A stretch of DNA of 64,000 bases. Source: Clusia tigrina. Taxonomy: Eukaryota; Arthropoda; Insecta; Diptera; Clusiidae. The DNA lies in NCBI GenBank assembly GCA_920105625.2, contig OV050033.1, positions 17,132,001-17,196,000 of the forward strand, given 5' to 3'. Positions 20,141 to 32,559 of this stretch are shown here, piece by piece; within the stretch, counting starts at the first letter, position 1; each line of letters begins with the position of its first letter. The position numbers were made by a program, and so were the translations under genes. A model generated the notes under the pieces. It made no database searches. It was not told the DNA's origin and saw only the letters and a program-made list of their open reading frames with translations.

Positions 20141-23100
20141 TCAGTGAATGCACTTCGTTGTCTCGGTGGCGGTGAGTCCTTCAGCGCGCAAACGCTGCAG
20201 CATGGGGCGATAAATGTCGGGTGTGAAGGGCAGAATGACGCCACGCTCTTGAATTTCACCTGTGAATGGAACAGAGTTAATGGAGTACTTTATAAATTTA
20301 GAGTATAAAAGAATCCTACCATCCAGGATCATTTTGGCCGCTATGGCTGCCGGCTTGCCCACAGTCATGGCCATGGCAGAGTGACCCTGAGGCTGGCCAT
20401 AGACCACAAAATTAATACCGCGTTCCTCCTGACGACCATCCGGCCAGCGTATGCCGATGTCGTGACGGAGAATGACCAAATCACGTTCATTGCGTTCTGG
20501 AAAGTAATCAGGAATTAATCATAGGATCATAGACGTTCCTCACAGGAACCACCCATCGCTAAACTTTTTTTACACTTACCGAAAGCCAACCGCTTAGACA
20601 GATAATGACTCAACGTGTCCAGTGGTGTACTCAACTTCACCACCGGCGTGTCGTCCAACAGACCCAAACTCTCCAGGCAATCGGCATCGCCGATCCGTTC
20701 CGTCAGCTTTTGCTTGAGGTTCTCATAGAATATGCTTGAGTCGGACATGCCCAGCATGTTGATTATCAACTGGCGCCAAGTCACTTCCGGTCCGCTGGGA
20801 TGCAGCATGGGATGCGGCTCGGGATCTATGAGACCCAACAGCTGCATGGGCTGTATGGACTCGGAGAAGCCCTTGTAGCGTATGGTGCCGCGCAGCAGTG
20901 TGTGCACATCCCTGCCCAGTCCATATAATGAGGAATACTTAGTGGAGTCGCGATTGGGGAAACCCTCCAACGCAAAACCAGGTAAAAAGTCTAAATTCTT
21001 CGGATTCGACATCAAGTCACCGCCTCCCGAAATCTCCACAATTTGCCCCTTGCTCAAATACTTGGCCGCCGACAAGGTGTTCAGCAGGACACCGCGCGGT
21101 GACCACGAGAATTTGTAGCGCAACGCATTATCGGAGTGCTCAGGGGCCGGCAAACCGCCGCAAAAGCTAACGAACGACTCGATGACGCCACCCTTCTCCT
21201 GAACCTCGTGTATGCACTCCAAGGCGAGGAAATGATCAATGCCGGGATCCAAACCGACCTCATTCATAATGGTCACGCCATTGTTGCGCGCCTCATCGTG
21301 CAGCGCTTTGATCTCATCGTTCAAGTAGCTCGCGGTGACCATGTGCGTCTTCGCTTCCACACAGAATCTGGCCACTAGGCCGTGCAGACTGTAGGGTAGC
21401 AGTGAGATGACCACATTAGCCTCACCGCACAGCTCCTGCAGATGTTCGGTGCCCTCGGTCACATTCAGATAGACGCTATCTACGCCCGTGTACTGATTGG
21501 CCAAACTATCCGCCTCCTCCTTCACCTGCGAACACACGGTTATCTGAATGTTCTTTTCGCGATGCAGCCACTCCACTAAGGGCGCCGACACCATGCCCGC
21601 TCCCAGGACGAGCACCTTCTTGACCGACTCCGAGCGGCCCTCGATTTTGTGACGCGACCGATTGCTGGAAGACATGGTTGGATTTTAAATTGATTGTGTT
21701 CAGTGAATCGTGTGCGTTACTCACCTATTCGAGTCCCTCAGTTCTTGTATATATTCGAAATTCTCCGTCAATTTACCATTGCTGGCGATAATTGCCTGAA
21801 GTGAGAAGATAAAAGTGATTAGATTTGCTAAAATAGAATGCAATCGAAAGTTTTTCGTGCACTTTTTTCATTTTGCCACAAAAGAAGGTCGAATGGAATT
21901 TTTTTATCAGCTCCCACCCCGAAGTGCTAAAAATAACTGAATTTGCAGTCACTCGGAGATTCTTTGAGCTGCGTTCTATTCTCGTGCGTAGCCTTTATCA
22001 GTATAAATATTTATATTTGCAATGGCGAGAGATTAACTGTGACCTTCGACGAACAGAGTTGCCAGACTGGGGAATTCATAAAATCACCTCGTACGAAGAG
22101 TACCAAAGAAATGCCGAGACATCCAGCCAGGACACACGATGGCAGCTTAGAGCCTGTGCCACAAGAGAGAAACGATGATAATTCATAGTTACGGTGTTCG
22201 TATAGCTATCTCTTTCGCACATTGTGACTATTTGTGTACATGTCTACGATGCCAAGGTCATATTCGCTCAGTAATCAGGTCTTCTGTTTGAGATAAAATT
22301 GCTCAGATGTCGAAGAGTTTGATCCGTCGCTCCGTTAATTTTTCACGAAGAAAGCTCTTTTTTGTATGTATCAAAAAGCTTCTTCAAAAACTTGCACATG
22401 CGAAAAAGAGCTTTTAACCGACTCGACCAAAAGCCGCAAAAACTTTCGAGTATATTCATAAAGATGTGCAAATTGTATCTACCGTGACAAGGGAAACATG
22501 TTGCAGACTTGCGCTAACCATCAAAAGCATCGATTAACTCAACTCAGCAACATGTTTTCTTTATCACTCACGACTCTCTGGCAAGTTGCCCAGAGCGATC
22601 CACTGTGGGCCTATTCAGTCATAGGAATCTATATTCAGACCAATGCAAATTTTGGTTCTATAAAGGGCCAGTAGAAATAGCAGATGATAAGGAACAGAGT
22701 TCAAGACGTAATCGAAATAAACGGAATAGAAATCGGAATATAAGAATATTGGTCGGGGATGCAACTGAGGACTGCATTAAAGCAACTCAGGCGAGACAAA
22801 TGTCAGCTAAGCTAAGAACATGTTTCATAAATGTGCAGGAGGAACAAATTGTTATGAACCTAATCGGTTCTTGACCAGAGCTTCAGAAAAAGCAGAAGTT
22901 TATGTGAAACCACCTCTTGGATGGTCGGTTTAATCTGGCTGAGGTCAATATTGAATGCCTTTAGCTTACTCAGGAAAGTGTCGATTTATATGCCCTTCTT
23001 AGGATAACAATATCAGAACTATACCAAGTGGGACAGAAAATCTTTTATGTTTAAAATGATATGGGAGATTTTAGTATAGATGTACTATGACCATTCCAGA

Positions 23101-26100
23101 TTTACTATTCCAAACTATTTCGGTATCGCAGAACGTCATCGGAGGCAGAAAATGTTTTATATCAAAAATCATTTAGCTGAGATCTTCTTTGGCAGAAAGA
23201 ATCCTCCTCTATCTCTGTGTATATCTAATGTAAATTGAGGGATGCTGATCAAAAGGAGTATATCTAACCTTACACATACATAATGGAATAAACTTGGAAC
23301 TGTTGCTTATAACTGCAACTCTAAGTTAAAAAGGAAAGGAACCTTCCAATATCGCCTGAGGCTTCTATAGAGTAATCTGCCAAAAACGGTTTCTATTCAG
23401 TACTTCTTCCTATAGCTACGAGATCTTACGAGTCCCATAGGACCGAGACATTAAACCCCACATCTGGGAACCGACCAATTCTAACTATGTTTAGCTCATG
23501 ATCCCCCTACTTACTTCCAATAACTTACCGATTGAATAGGATAGGGGAAGTGCTCATCCTCCAGTGGTCTTTTGGCATTACTATTGATAATATCAAAGAC
23601 AAAGGGTGCCAACAGCTCACCAAATAAGTCGGTAGACTCACGCGGCAACTGAGTGGGCATATTGTCAATCGAGCACACCAACACGCCGGGTCCCTTGAAA
23701 CTCTTCGTGTCCTTATTGCGGTCGGCATCGTACAAGCAAAACGGCGTATCAATTGTGGTGCACTCATTCATAAATTCAATGGAACCGCCCGGATCAGCGG
23801 AGATATCACAAATGGCCAGCATGCGGTGTGGCAACGCCGGACTGCCTTTGCTGGTCGGCAGCCAAGGCGTGTTGGCGGGCCGCAGCAGATTCTTGGCGTC
23901 GGGTATGCTGATAAGTTTCGGACTGCCCACCGCCCAATAAATGCCGTTCACAATAACCGACGCATACGGGGCTATCTTCTGATTAAATGTCGATATGTAG
24001 CGCTCCGGGAACTCGTCGTACTCCTTTGGATCGAAGCCGCCGCCTTCGGCGCGTTCCAAGTGATCGGAACGACTGACCTCGCAACCGTACAGTTTGTTTT
24101 GACCTGCAGCAAAGTTGGTTAATAAAGAAAACAGTGAGTTAATTGTGAGGTGTTAATTACGGAAGCGCACTTACTGCCATGTTCGGACACCTTGCGCAGC
24201 ATATCTGGCGGCACGTACTCAGTGGGCAGCTCTTGGAAGACCTCCTGGGCGCCCTGCGACACATTCCCCGAGCCGGTGAACACAAACGTCAACGGTCCGA
24301 TGGATTTCGGCATCATGCCCAGCGATATTTCGTAACCGCAGTCACGTATTGCCTGGCGCGCCATCGACGAGTTGCGGTAGTTGTGTGCCGGCCCGATGTG
24401 CATGAACGGCGTATGATGACCCAGCGCCAGCAGACGCAAGCCGATGCCGTGCAGTATGTTCACCATGCCAGCCACTCCGGCGTACTTGCCGAACGCCACC
24501 TGCCGCGAGCCCCGTTCGTCAATTATGCGCTCATAGTCGATGAGGCGAATTTTCTGTTGATTTATTTGCCGCGAGCATTAATAATGGAACAGTTAATTTC
24601 ACAGTGCGGCGGTTTTACGTTACCTTTTCCAGAACGGCGTCCAGGAGCGGCATGTTCGACTCCTGCGCCTTGATGGTGTGCGAGAAGAAGCAGTAGGTTT
24701 TGCCCGGTATCAGGGCGTCGATGGGCACCTGCTTGACGCCGAAAATCACAGACGCCTCGCTGATGTCCTCCTGAATGATGGCGCCCGAGTGCAGGTAGGC
24801 CTGCAAGTGGAAGCACACAAAGAGAACTTATAAAGAGCATAATTTACAAAAGGATATGCGAGTGCGCGTATGCGCAAATGATTCAATGATGATGTTTACT
24901 TCAAAGAAATGTCCTTTTTTGCCGAGGCCATTCAACTTTTATGGCTACAAAGGACACTTGAGTGCGAAACGAAAGCAAATATTTAGTTGTCATGCTGCGG
25001 TTAAAGGAAGGTGACAAAAAAGTGGACTCAGCTTTAGCAGGGGTGTGTCTCGCCCACTTGAACATGGTACTCTTGCTTTATATGCGCGTATTTATGACGC
25101 AAGTGTTTCTTCGTGTGTGCCTAATCTTCAGAATTATAATCTCTCTCCTAAAATCTCCCAAACGTTTTTATTGGCGTTTAGGTAGCTAGGCAAACCGTTT
25201 TATGGCTTTAAACTTGAAGCTATTAATATAAATGAGTGCGAAACGAAAGCGGTCCGCGGTTATCTTGCTCTGCGTTATCTATTTTCTGCAGTATATCAGC
25301 GGCTCTATACTACTCTCTGTAATACTGTCCTATATCGCCGTATCATTATGGCCGCTTTGCCTGTTACCACTGAAATCCAGGTGAAGGGAAGTGACATAAT
25401 ATTTTATGTTCGCGTAATTTGTTTGGACAATTAAATATAGTTTATGATTGTGATATGGTTCTTGAGGTTCTTGGAACAATGAACCGTAAATGTCGGATAT
25501 GAATTTGACGAAGTTGAAGTTGGAAATCTTTTTATAGTTTAAAAGAGAGAAGAAAGTTTTGTCAAGCAACTTATTTGTTGAGGAATATTCGCAGATTGCT
25601 CTGAAGTTTTAGAAACATATTATTTATGGGTTCCATAGAAAAGTTTGGAGAAAAGGAACAGATCGTAGAAAATATTATCCGTATAGGACCAATGGTATCA
25701 TACATCAAACCAAGCAAATCCTCATTCAATTCAAGATTTGTCATATTATGGAGAGTGAAAGTTTGCAAGGATGGTATTCGGAATACACCCATAGTATTCT
25801 CCACAGTATTCGGAATATACCCACAGAATTCTCCACAGTATTCGGAATATACCCACAGTATTCGGAATATACCCACAGTATTCTCCACAGTATTCGGAAT
25901 ATACCCACAGTATTCTCCACAGTATTCGGAATAAACACGACGTTAGTATCTCAAGCAGAGCAGACGGAAGTGAAATCCCTATTTTGTTCAGTCAATTTTT
26001 AGAATGTTCTTATCTCATATTTTCATGTTCAAATTTCTTCTATTCACCGTTGGAAACGCTCCTCCATCTGCATAGAAGAGGAATACATATAGTTGTATCT

Positions 26101-28504
26101 TTATTTTATGTTCTATTTCATTAAAGCTATTCTTGAATAGAAGAGATATAGTTCAACCACTCCCCAAATTGTGGTGTTATTTCCTTCAACCCGAATTTGT
26201 ATTATTTGTTGCCTTCTACTGAAACTATTTATGATCAATGGGCACCTCAGGATACCGTTTGGAACACGCTCTAGAAGAGCATTACTAAAACACTGTAACC
26301 ACTTCACACCTATTCGCATATCTCTGCCCACCCCCTTAGCAACTGATCGGAGTTTCTTAACCCTACACAGAGAATTACGTAGCAACAGATTAGGTGGGGA
26401 GAAAAATATTATTATAATGTTGTTCATAAATTAAAACACGAGTACATGTTTACAAGTGGGCGCTGATGATAAGCCTGTAAAGCGCAATAATGATTGGAAA
26501 ACAAGGAAAGAAATAAAGACGCAAACGCGAAACGCCCAAAATGAAAGTGAAAATATTTTTGACAAATAAACTTTTATCAGTTTTTATCTTTTCGCAGTCG
26601 TTGTTGTTGTTGCTGCTGATGTTGTTGTTGCTGCTGATGTTGTTGTTGTTGATTTTGTGGTTGTTGTTTATTTGCAGCGCAGAATAATAATTGGAACTTA
26701 CTTGCATGGGGTACGCTCTGCGATTCGATGGCTGAACAATGACTTTCACACCCTTCTTCACTAATTTCTGCACATGTGACGGTCCGAATGGGGCCCGCCT
26801 CTCCCACACCGACTGATCTTCGCGTCGTATCGCTATCACTTTGCCATTCTGTGGAAGAGAAGTGGAATTATATATAAGTAAATAATAATTAAATAATATA
26901 TATATAGTATATATGGAGGTAGTTCGGTGTAGTTATTGATGATATTAAGGAAAATCTTCATTGTCTGTAAGAAAGGTTCATTGAAATCAGTTCAAAGTAA
27001 GTGGCACTTGGGTCTATTAATATTTTCTCTGAAGTTCCTAAACAAATTTTGTCATTTATTTTATATTATACAAGTCTGATTGATCACGAAAATATCCTAG
27101 AAATTTCAAAAGGAATCCAATAGAAACCTACAGAGAACATTCATGACAGGACTTAAGGTATCATACATACCTTCTATGTATGCGTTCTTTGTATGGTTGA
27201 ATTATTTGTTGATGTTCCTGATTGATATGAAATGAATGACATCATAAATTTAAGATTATCTGTAATAATTTTATGTCTTCCCTAACCCAGCCAAAGGACA
27301 GTTCCTTGAACTGAAAAACATAATTATAGAATTTGTTCATTGGGCCAATGAATGACCAATCAATGAATATTTCTTGTGCGAGCTTGATTTGTTGACTTTG
27401 TGGAATAATTACATAAAGATTGTAGTTATAGATTTGTTACACTGCGGCCTTTAGATATAATATGCCCCAAACAAGGATTCAGTCCTTCAGATGTATTCTT
27501 CGGGATTCAGTGCTGAAGCAGTCTTCTTCCAATACAGTCCTTCAAACGTCTTTTTCGGGATTTAGTCCTTCAGAGGTCTTATTCGGGATTCAGTGCTTCA
27601 GAAGTCTTCTTCGGGATTCAGTGCTTAAGAAGTATTCTTCATGATTAACCCTTCAGAGATCTTCTTCGGGATTCAGTCCCTCAGAGGTCTTATTCGGAAT
27701 TCAGTACTTCAGAAATCTTCTTCGGGATTCAGTGCTTAAGAAGTCTTCTTCGGGAGTCAGTGCTTAAGAAGTTTTCTTCCAATTCAGTCCTTCAAACGTC
27801 TTTTTCGGGATTTAGTCCTTCAGAGGTCTTATTCGGGATTCAGTGCTTCAGAAGTCTTCTTCGGGATTCAGTGCTTAAGAAGTCTTCTTCATGATTCAGC
27901 CCTTCAGAGGTCTTCTTCGGGATTCAGTCCCTCAAAAGTCTTTTTCGGCATTCAATGCTTCAGAAGTCTTCTTTGAGCCCTATATACTTAAGAACGAATT
28001 TGTGTGTGATGATGTGAGAATATTGTGTCAATAACCAACGAATAATTGAAGACTGTTCAGATGTAAAATCTCCAAGGATAAGAGCGCCAATTGTCTTTTT
28101 CCAATTTTAAGTTTCGAGTTTCAGTTTCGAGTTTAACTTCGGTGAGACTACCATATAAATATGAGAATTATTCTCATGGCAAACTCGTCACATGCTTATG
28201 TGGGGTAAATTTGTCTCTCCATCTTTTCACAGATTCTAAATGCCTCGTTTAAGTATGACTACCAAACCCCACCAACACCAGAACATCTCTTAAATGATAT
28301 TAAAAGTATTCTCTCATTTCCCATTGTTCCTCATAATCCCCCGTCAATTTGATTCAATTTCCCTTTCAGTAAAGTCACCCTCCTACCTTGCCCCTTTCCT
28401 ATTTGACTTACATGACGAGTTCTGCTGAACGCCTTCGCTAATGCATCCTTGATTGTGATGTTGGTTGTTGTAACTGTTGCACGAGACCGCAACAGGCTCA
28501 TCAT
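20141..28504 (-). CDS. LKRSDH: Bifunctional lysine-ketoglutarate reductase / saccharopine dehydrogenase (LKR/SDH, AASS)
   Basis: Nine exons (minus): 28504-28412, 26848-26702, 24800-24624, 24553-24175, 24103-23529, 21795-21725, 21664-20580, 20496-20320, 20259-20141. All introns are GT-AG, phases agree, and 940 codons end in TGA (human AASS is about 926). Residues 1-31 are basic and Ser/Thr-rich, fitting a mitochondrial presequence. ATG ATG at 28504 makes the exact start uncertain by one codon. The LKR half starts around residue 34 ([17 protein letters not shown]) and contains [11 protein letters not shown] and a nucleotide-binding GSGNVSQGA at 233-241. The SDH half starts with [12 protein letters not shown] at about 498-509 and carries [12 protein letters not shown]. 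The enzyme condenses lysine with 2-oxoglutarate to saccharopine (NADPH), then oxidises it to aminoadipate semialdehyde and glutamate (NAD+). This is the first committed pathway of lysine breakdown in mitochondria. The Drosophila orthologue has also been reported in the nucleus. Confidence 0.96.
21796..23528 (-). other. LKR/SDH intron 5 (1.7 kb)
   Basis: The donor GTAAGT lies at 23528 and the acceptor TTCAG ends at 21796. The intron separates the LKR half and hinge (exon 5) from the SDH part. It contains no recognisable gene or array; the frame at 22605-22874 has no known relatives and is likely chance. Confidence 0.8.
25783..25934. repeat. Minisatellite in LKR/SDH intron 2, 32-bp unit with a 21-bp short form
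   Basis: Units read CGGAATATACCCACAGTATT with or without CTCCACAGTATT. Long (32-bp) and short (about 21-bp) units alternate, five to six copies in all. Frames in both directions stay open because the unit lacks stops in them. Confidence 0.9.
26597..26660. repeat. (TTG/CTG)n cluster near the LKR/SDH exon 2 donor
   Basis: Runs of TTG interrupted by CTGCTGATG occur three times within 65 bp. The cluster starts about 40 bp inside the intron from the exon 2 donor (26701). On the transcribed strand it reads CAA/CAG repeats. It is intronic, so it does not encode polyglutamine. Confidence 0.85.
26849..28411 (-). other. LKR/SDH intron 1 (1.6 kb)
   Basis: The intron separates the presequence exon from the first LKR exon. 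It contains the 28-bp/250-bp higher-order minisatellite at 27465-27980 (listed separately). No other feature is supported. Confidence 0.8.
27465..27980. repeat. Higher-order minisatellite in LKR/SDH intron 1: 28-bp monomers in a ~250-bp super-unit
   Basis: The monomer resembles CGGGATTCAGTGCTTCAGAA followed by GTCTTCTT (28 bp). About 18 copies are present. Specific variants recur in the same order: CCAATACAGTCC or CCAATTCAGTCC at 27529 and 27779, then TTCAAACGTCTTTTTCGGGA, then GGTCTTATTCGG, and later a CTTCATGATT variant. A block of about nine monomers (~250 bp) was therefore duplicated as a unit. Confidence 0.88.
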
Positions 28505-28870
28505 TTTGCAACCGATGGCTTCACTTTCCTCACACACGCACTCTCAGTCGCACTCGCACGCACACTCGCACGCACCCGCTCACTCACGTACACAAAGGCA
28601 CACTAATACTTGTTGCTGGAAGCAGTTGCCAGCGATCCAAACTTTCTGGCGTTATCGTCGTCTTCGGAATTAAATGTGTGTTTCTTTTCTTTTTTGTTGT
28701 TGTATTAAACTCGGTTTTTATTTACTTGCACTTGCTTTGTAGCTCAGTTCAGTTTTTTACATCTCTCGTTCTTCCGAAAAGCGTGATCTGTTTCCTACGA
28801 CCGCTTAAATCGTTCTAATCATCACTCGGCCAAGCCCCTATCAGTTTGGCGGACTGTTGCTAAAAAATAT
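28505..28870 (-). promoter_or_regulatory. LKR/SDH 5' leader and proximal promoter region
   Basis: The bases before the start codon include a CACGCACTCG-type repeat (28532-28590), which lies in the likely 5' untranslated region. No in-frame upstream ATG is seen between it and 28504. No TATA box is evident. Position alone supports the call. Confidence 0.4.
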
Positions 28871-31480
28871 ATATACATATATGTACATATGTTTCTTCTT
28901 TTTTGTTTGTTCATATCTTGCCATTTTTGTACGAAAATTCATGCTCTCGCATTCATAAGTCTCGGCTTGTTTTTTGGAGTGATAAGCGGCGTCATCGACG
29001 CAATTGCTGCTCGCCTTTTGGATCCTGTGTAAGAAAATTAAATGAAATGTGCAAAGACAATATACAACAATTTTTACAAATTTTTGTTTGAAATGAAATT
29101 CTTAGAATATTCAAATTAAATTTACTATGAATTGCGACTGTTTTAGCAGTGGAAATGTTCACTTTAACATTTTTTCACCCACTCCACAACGATAGCCACG
29201 AACAAAGAGTATTGTTTAGATTTAATATTATTCTCTCATTTAGATTGTTTTTATTTGTATGTTGTCAATATAAATAATAAGACTATTAAATCTGCATTTC
29301 TTCATTTTCCTACTATGACAATAATAACAATTCCTTCCTAAACTCATATAAACTTTACTATGAATCTGTTATGAATCGTTTTTAGCAGAATAATGTTCCG
29401 TTTAACATCTAACATAATGTTATCTTTAACATCTGTTAACGGTTCCAAGGCGATTTCCATATAATTCGATTCCTCTCTTTTGCCAAAGAGAGCGACGGAA
29501 ACTCTATAGGTAAATACTCTTTGAAATGTGTTGGCTTATCAGTGGTGGTGCGTGGAGTGGAGAGCGGTGAGAGCGATGAGAGGGAAACAATTCAAGTTCC
29601 TTACGCTGGGATATGAGATTTCTCAGAAGATTTTCCACATACGACATTAGTTATATACTGATAAGATACGCAGTTGAAACGCCACGACGCAAAGATCAAA
29701 GCGGTGACGATTTCAGGCCAATTGAGGTAGAGTCAACGGCGGATCCAGCATTTTATCAGAGGTGGAATATTTGTAGTGTTGTGGGACCCAAAAAACTGAT
29801 CTCACAAAAGATTTCTCAAAGTGGGCAATGCAATTCTGTTAATTCTTCAAACAATACTGCTATCGAGGGTGGAATGAAAAGTAATGGGCCAAAGTAATCG
29901 GCCTCAGAAATCGGCCTCAGTAATCGGCCTAAGTAATCGGTCTAAGTAATGGGCGCCACCACTATAAAATCAATGTTGCTTACATGAATACTCTCCCTGA
30001 AATTATGACATACTTCATTCTAAGCAAACTACTTTTGCATTTGTAATAGAATTCCTTTTCACCAGGACAAAGCGCAGGACCAAAAAAACGCAGTCTTCAT
30101 AAGAAAATGGTATGCCTCCCGCTATGAATTGGTGCCTCATCCAACAAATATTCTGAATATATGGCGCGCTTCGACCAATTCTTGAAGAAATGACACGTTG
30201 AATAGAGGTTTGAGTCAAATGAAGAGGTAAATGCTATAGTATAATAGAATAGAAGTGGAGTAGGCCGGAGAACCGTCAAAGACGGAGGTCTCCAAGCTCT
30301 TAGAGATTGAAGCCTGGAAATATTTGGGTAAACGCTAAGACGAGTGCCTATATTGAAGACCTGGCCAAACCGTACTATTCGAAGGGAACTAAAAACTTGG
30401 AGACTCACTTAACAAAATATAGAGGTGATAGGAGGAGGGAGTTAAGATTTAATTTTGTACAAAGAAGTTGGGGTTTCTGGCCAAGGCTGATTACTTTTCG
30501 GTCCACCCTCGCACTTGTATAGGACTAGGGACTATTCAATGAGGTTAAAGATGAGATTAGCGGACCTATAAACAAGACAGGACTGTATATTTTCCAAATT
30601 AGTCTCTCCTTCTAGACATCTCTATACTTGTACGTATATTTATGAACTGGCTTCCAAGCCATATCTTATCTCTTCTTCCAGAATACTCCGTCTTCAGTCT
30701 TCTCTGTTAAGAGATCTAATTCTGCAGCTCGACAATCCACATGTGCTGTAACTATCCTCATCTACCGAGAATAATCGTGTTTCCTTGATTTTTCTATGGG
30801 TTCTCTATCTTTAATACTACTTCCAGAGCAGTTTGATAGAAATCATTTCTTTCATTCCATACAAAATTTCAGGTGGATCTAGATAGTTCCAAGGACGAAC
30901 TAGTTCCGTTTAATAGGCAACGGTCCATGTCCATTTTCATCTGTAGAAACTTCACTCAAAAGCCAAGTAACCAAGGTGGAAGGGTCATAAATAGTTTCTA
31001 GCAAAGCTTCTAAGAAGAGGTGTAGTACGAGAAATTGTGCAAAGGAAGGACTTCGTGCGTTGTTTCTTGACATCAGTGTGGTATTGACTTGAGAGCCAGA
31101 TGGAAGTATATGAAAAGAGTGGCATGGAATTGTAGTAGCATAATAAAGCCTCTCTAACGGAATGTTATTAAAGCGGTTGTTCTAGGTCGAAATGAAGGAT
31201 TTAAGCCGTAGCTGTCCCAATAAGGAGGGAGAAGAAACATCTGATCTGCAGGAGGAAAACCCTAGCATGGGACCTATCCAGTGATCTGGGCGATTTCAAA
31301 TCTCCGAATGCGGAAGACCTTCTACTTTCAAAAGGTCTACAGTAAGATCTGGAGGTACGCAAGAGCCTGACTTTTATCCTGTAGAACCTCAATGGGCCTT
31401 TTATGTGACCTAAGAGTGTCTTCCGTTTGATTATCTGGGCCTTAGATAACCGCTTAAACCGTGACCTTTGAGTGGGTCTC
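28871..31480. other. Intergenic DNA, no gene recognised
   Basis: Open frames here (for example 29613-29897 and 30097-30408) show no family resemblance I can defend. A short 15-bp repeat of AAGTAATCGGCCTCAG type (four to five copies) occurs at 29890-29955. A palindromic ATATATGTACATATG lies near 28875. Confidence 0.45.
29890..29955. repeat. Short minisatellite, 15-bp unit, ~4.5 copies
   Basis: AAGTAATCGGCCTCAG-like units follow one another with one or two changes each (CAGAAATCGGCCT, CAGTAATCGGCCT, AAGTAATCGGTCT, AAGTAATGGGCG). Confidence 0.85.
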
Positions 31481-31815
31481 AGAGAGCACTAATGCTCAAA
31501 GGGAGCACTAATTCTCAAAGGGAGCACTAATGCCCAAAGGGAGCACTAATGCCCAAAGGGAGCACTAACGCCCAAAGGGAGCACTAATGCCCAAAGGGAG
31601 CACTAATGCCCAAAGGGAGCACTAATGCCCAAAGGGAGCACTAACGCCCCAAGAGAGCACTAATTCCCAAAGGGAGCACTAATTCTCAAAGGGAGCACTA
31701 ATTCTCAAAGGGAGCACTAATGCCCAAAGGGAGCAATAATGCCCAAAGGGAGCACTAATGCCCAATGGGAGCACTAATGCCCAAAGGGAGCACTAACGCT
31801 CCAAGGGAGCACTAA
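31481..31815. repeat. Minisatellite, 19-bp unit, 17 full copies plus a partial
   Basis: The unit is GGGAGCACTAATGCCCAAA. Variants TTCTCAAA, ACGCCCAAA and ACGCCCCAA recur, with the TTCTC type clustered near both ends. Period is strictly 19 bp, with no indels seen. The 19-bp unit is not a multiple of three and no coding reading is suggested. Confidence 0.97.
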
Positions 31816-32559
31816 AGTAATCCTCGGTGGATGGTTTTTATTTTGCAAAACAGCGTTCCATTATTTGCCTGTCTGTCCGTTCTTCTGAAGGCTTTCCTCC
31901 ACGTTTCGTTGAACACTTTCCCTGCGTCTCCTTGAACGCTTTCTCTCTGTCTCTTTGAGCCCTTTTCCTGCGTCTTTTTTAGCGCTTTCCCTGGTCACTA
32001 ATAGCCCTACCTCCTACCCCTCCCCCCCTTTTCTTAAGCGCTTCCCTGCGTTTCATTGAACTCTTTCCTTCCCTTTTGTTGGCGGAGGTGGTGAATTCAT
32101 TGAGCTGAGTGCATTAATGTTCATTCCAAATATGCCATTGAACTTCCTGTGAACTTTCAATTCCAAATACGGTTTCGCGAAGCCAAATTCCAAGCAGATG
32201 ATTGTATAATTTGGCACCCTCAGCGAGAAGGGCAACTTGTATCGAAATATGCCTTTGAACTTCCGTGAACTTTATAGTCCAAAATTTCTTTCATGATGCC
32301 ATATTCCACGCAAAAGAATATATTAATAGGCACTCTCAGCGAAAAGAGGAACAGTTTTCTCCACTTATTTCGTTCAATTTCTGTGGCAATCCTTCTCATA
32401 ATATAATGACATCAAATTGACCAACAAAGCATCCATTGAAAAATATTACAATATAACCATACGAGCATCAAGCCAACCACCTCCCCCCCTTCAACGCTCA
32501 TAATCGCCAATAACGCACTCTTTCCTGTGGAAATTTCCACTCTGAAGACACTCAGACGC
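31816..32559. other. Unassigned intergenic DNA with a pyrimidine-rich imperfect repeat
   Basis: 31890-32070 contains four to five imperfect copies of a CCCTGCGTCTCNTTGAACGCTTT-like block (31920, 31945, 31970, 32042). The rest shows no supported feature. Confidence 0.5.

Larger units (their letters stand above)
24801..26701 (-). other. LKR/SDH intron 2 (1.9 kb)
   Basis: This intron lies between exons 2 and 3 of LKR/SDH. It holds a 32-bp minisatellite (25783-25934, listed separately) and a CAA/CAG-type cluster (26597-26660) immediately beside the donor. No nested gene is supported. Confidence 0.8.
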
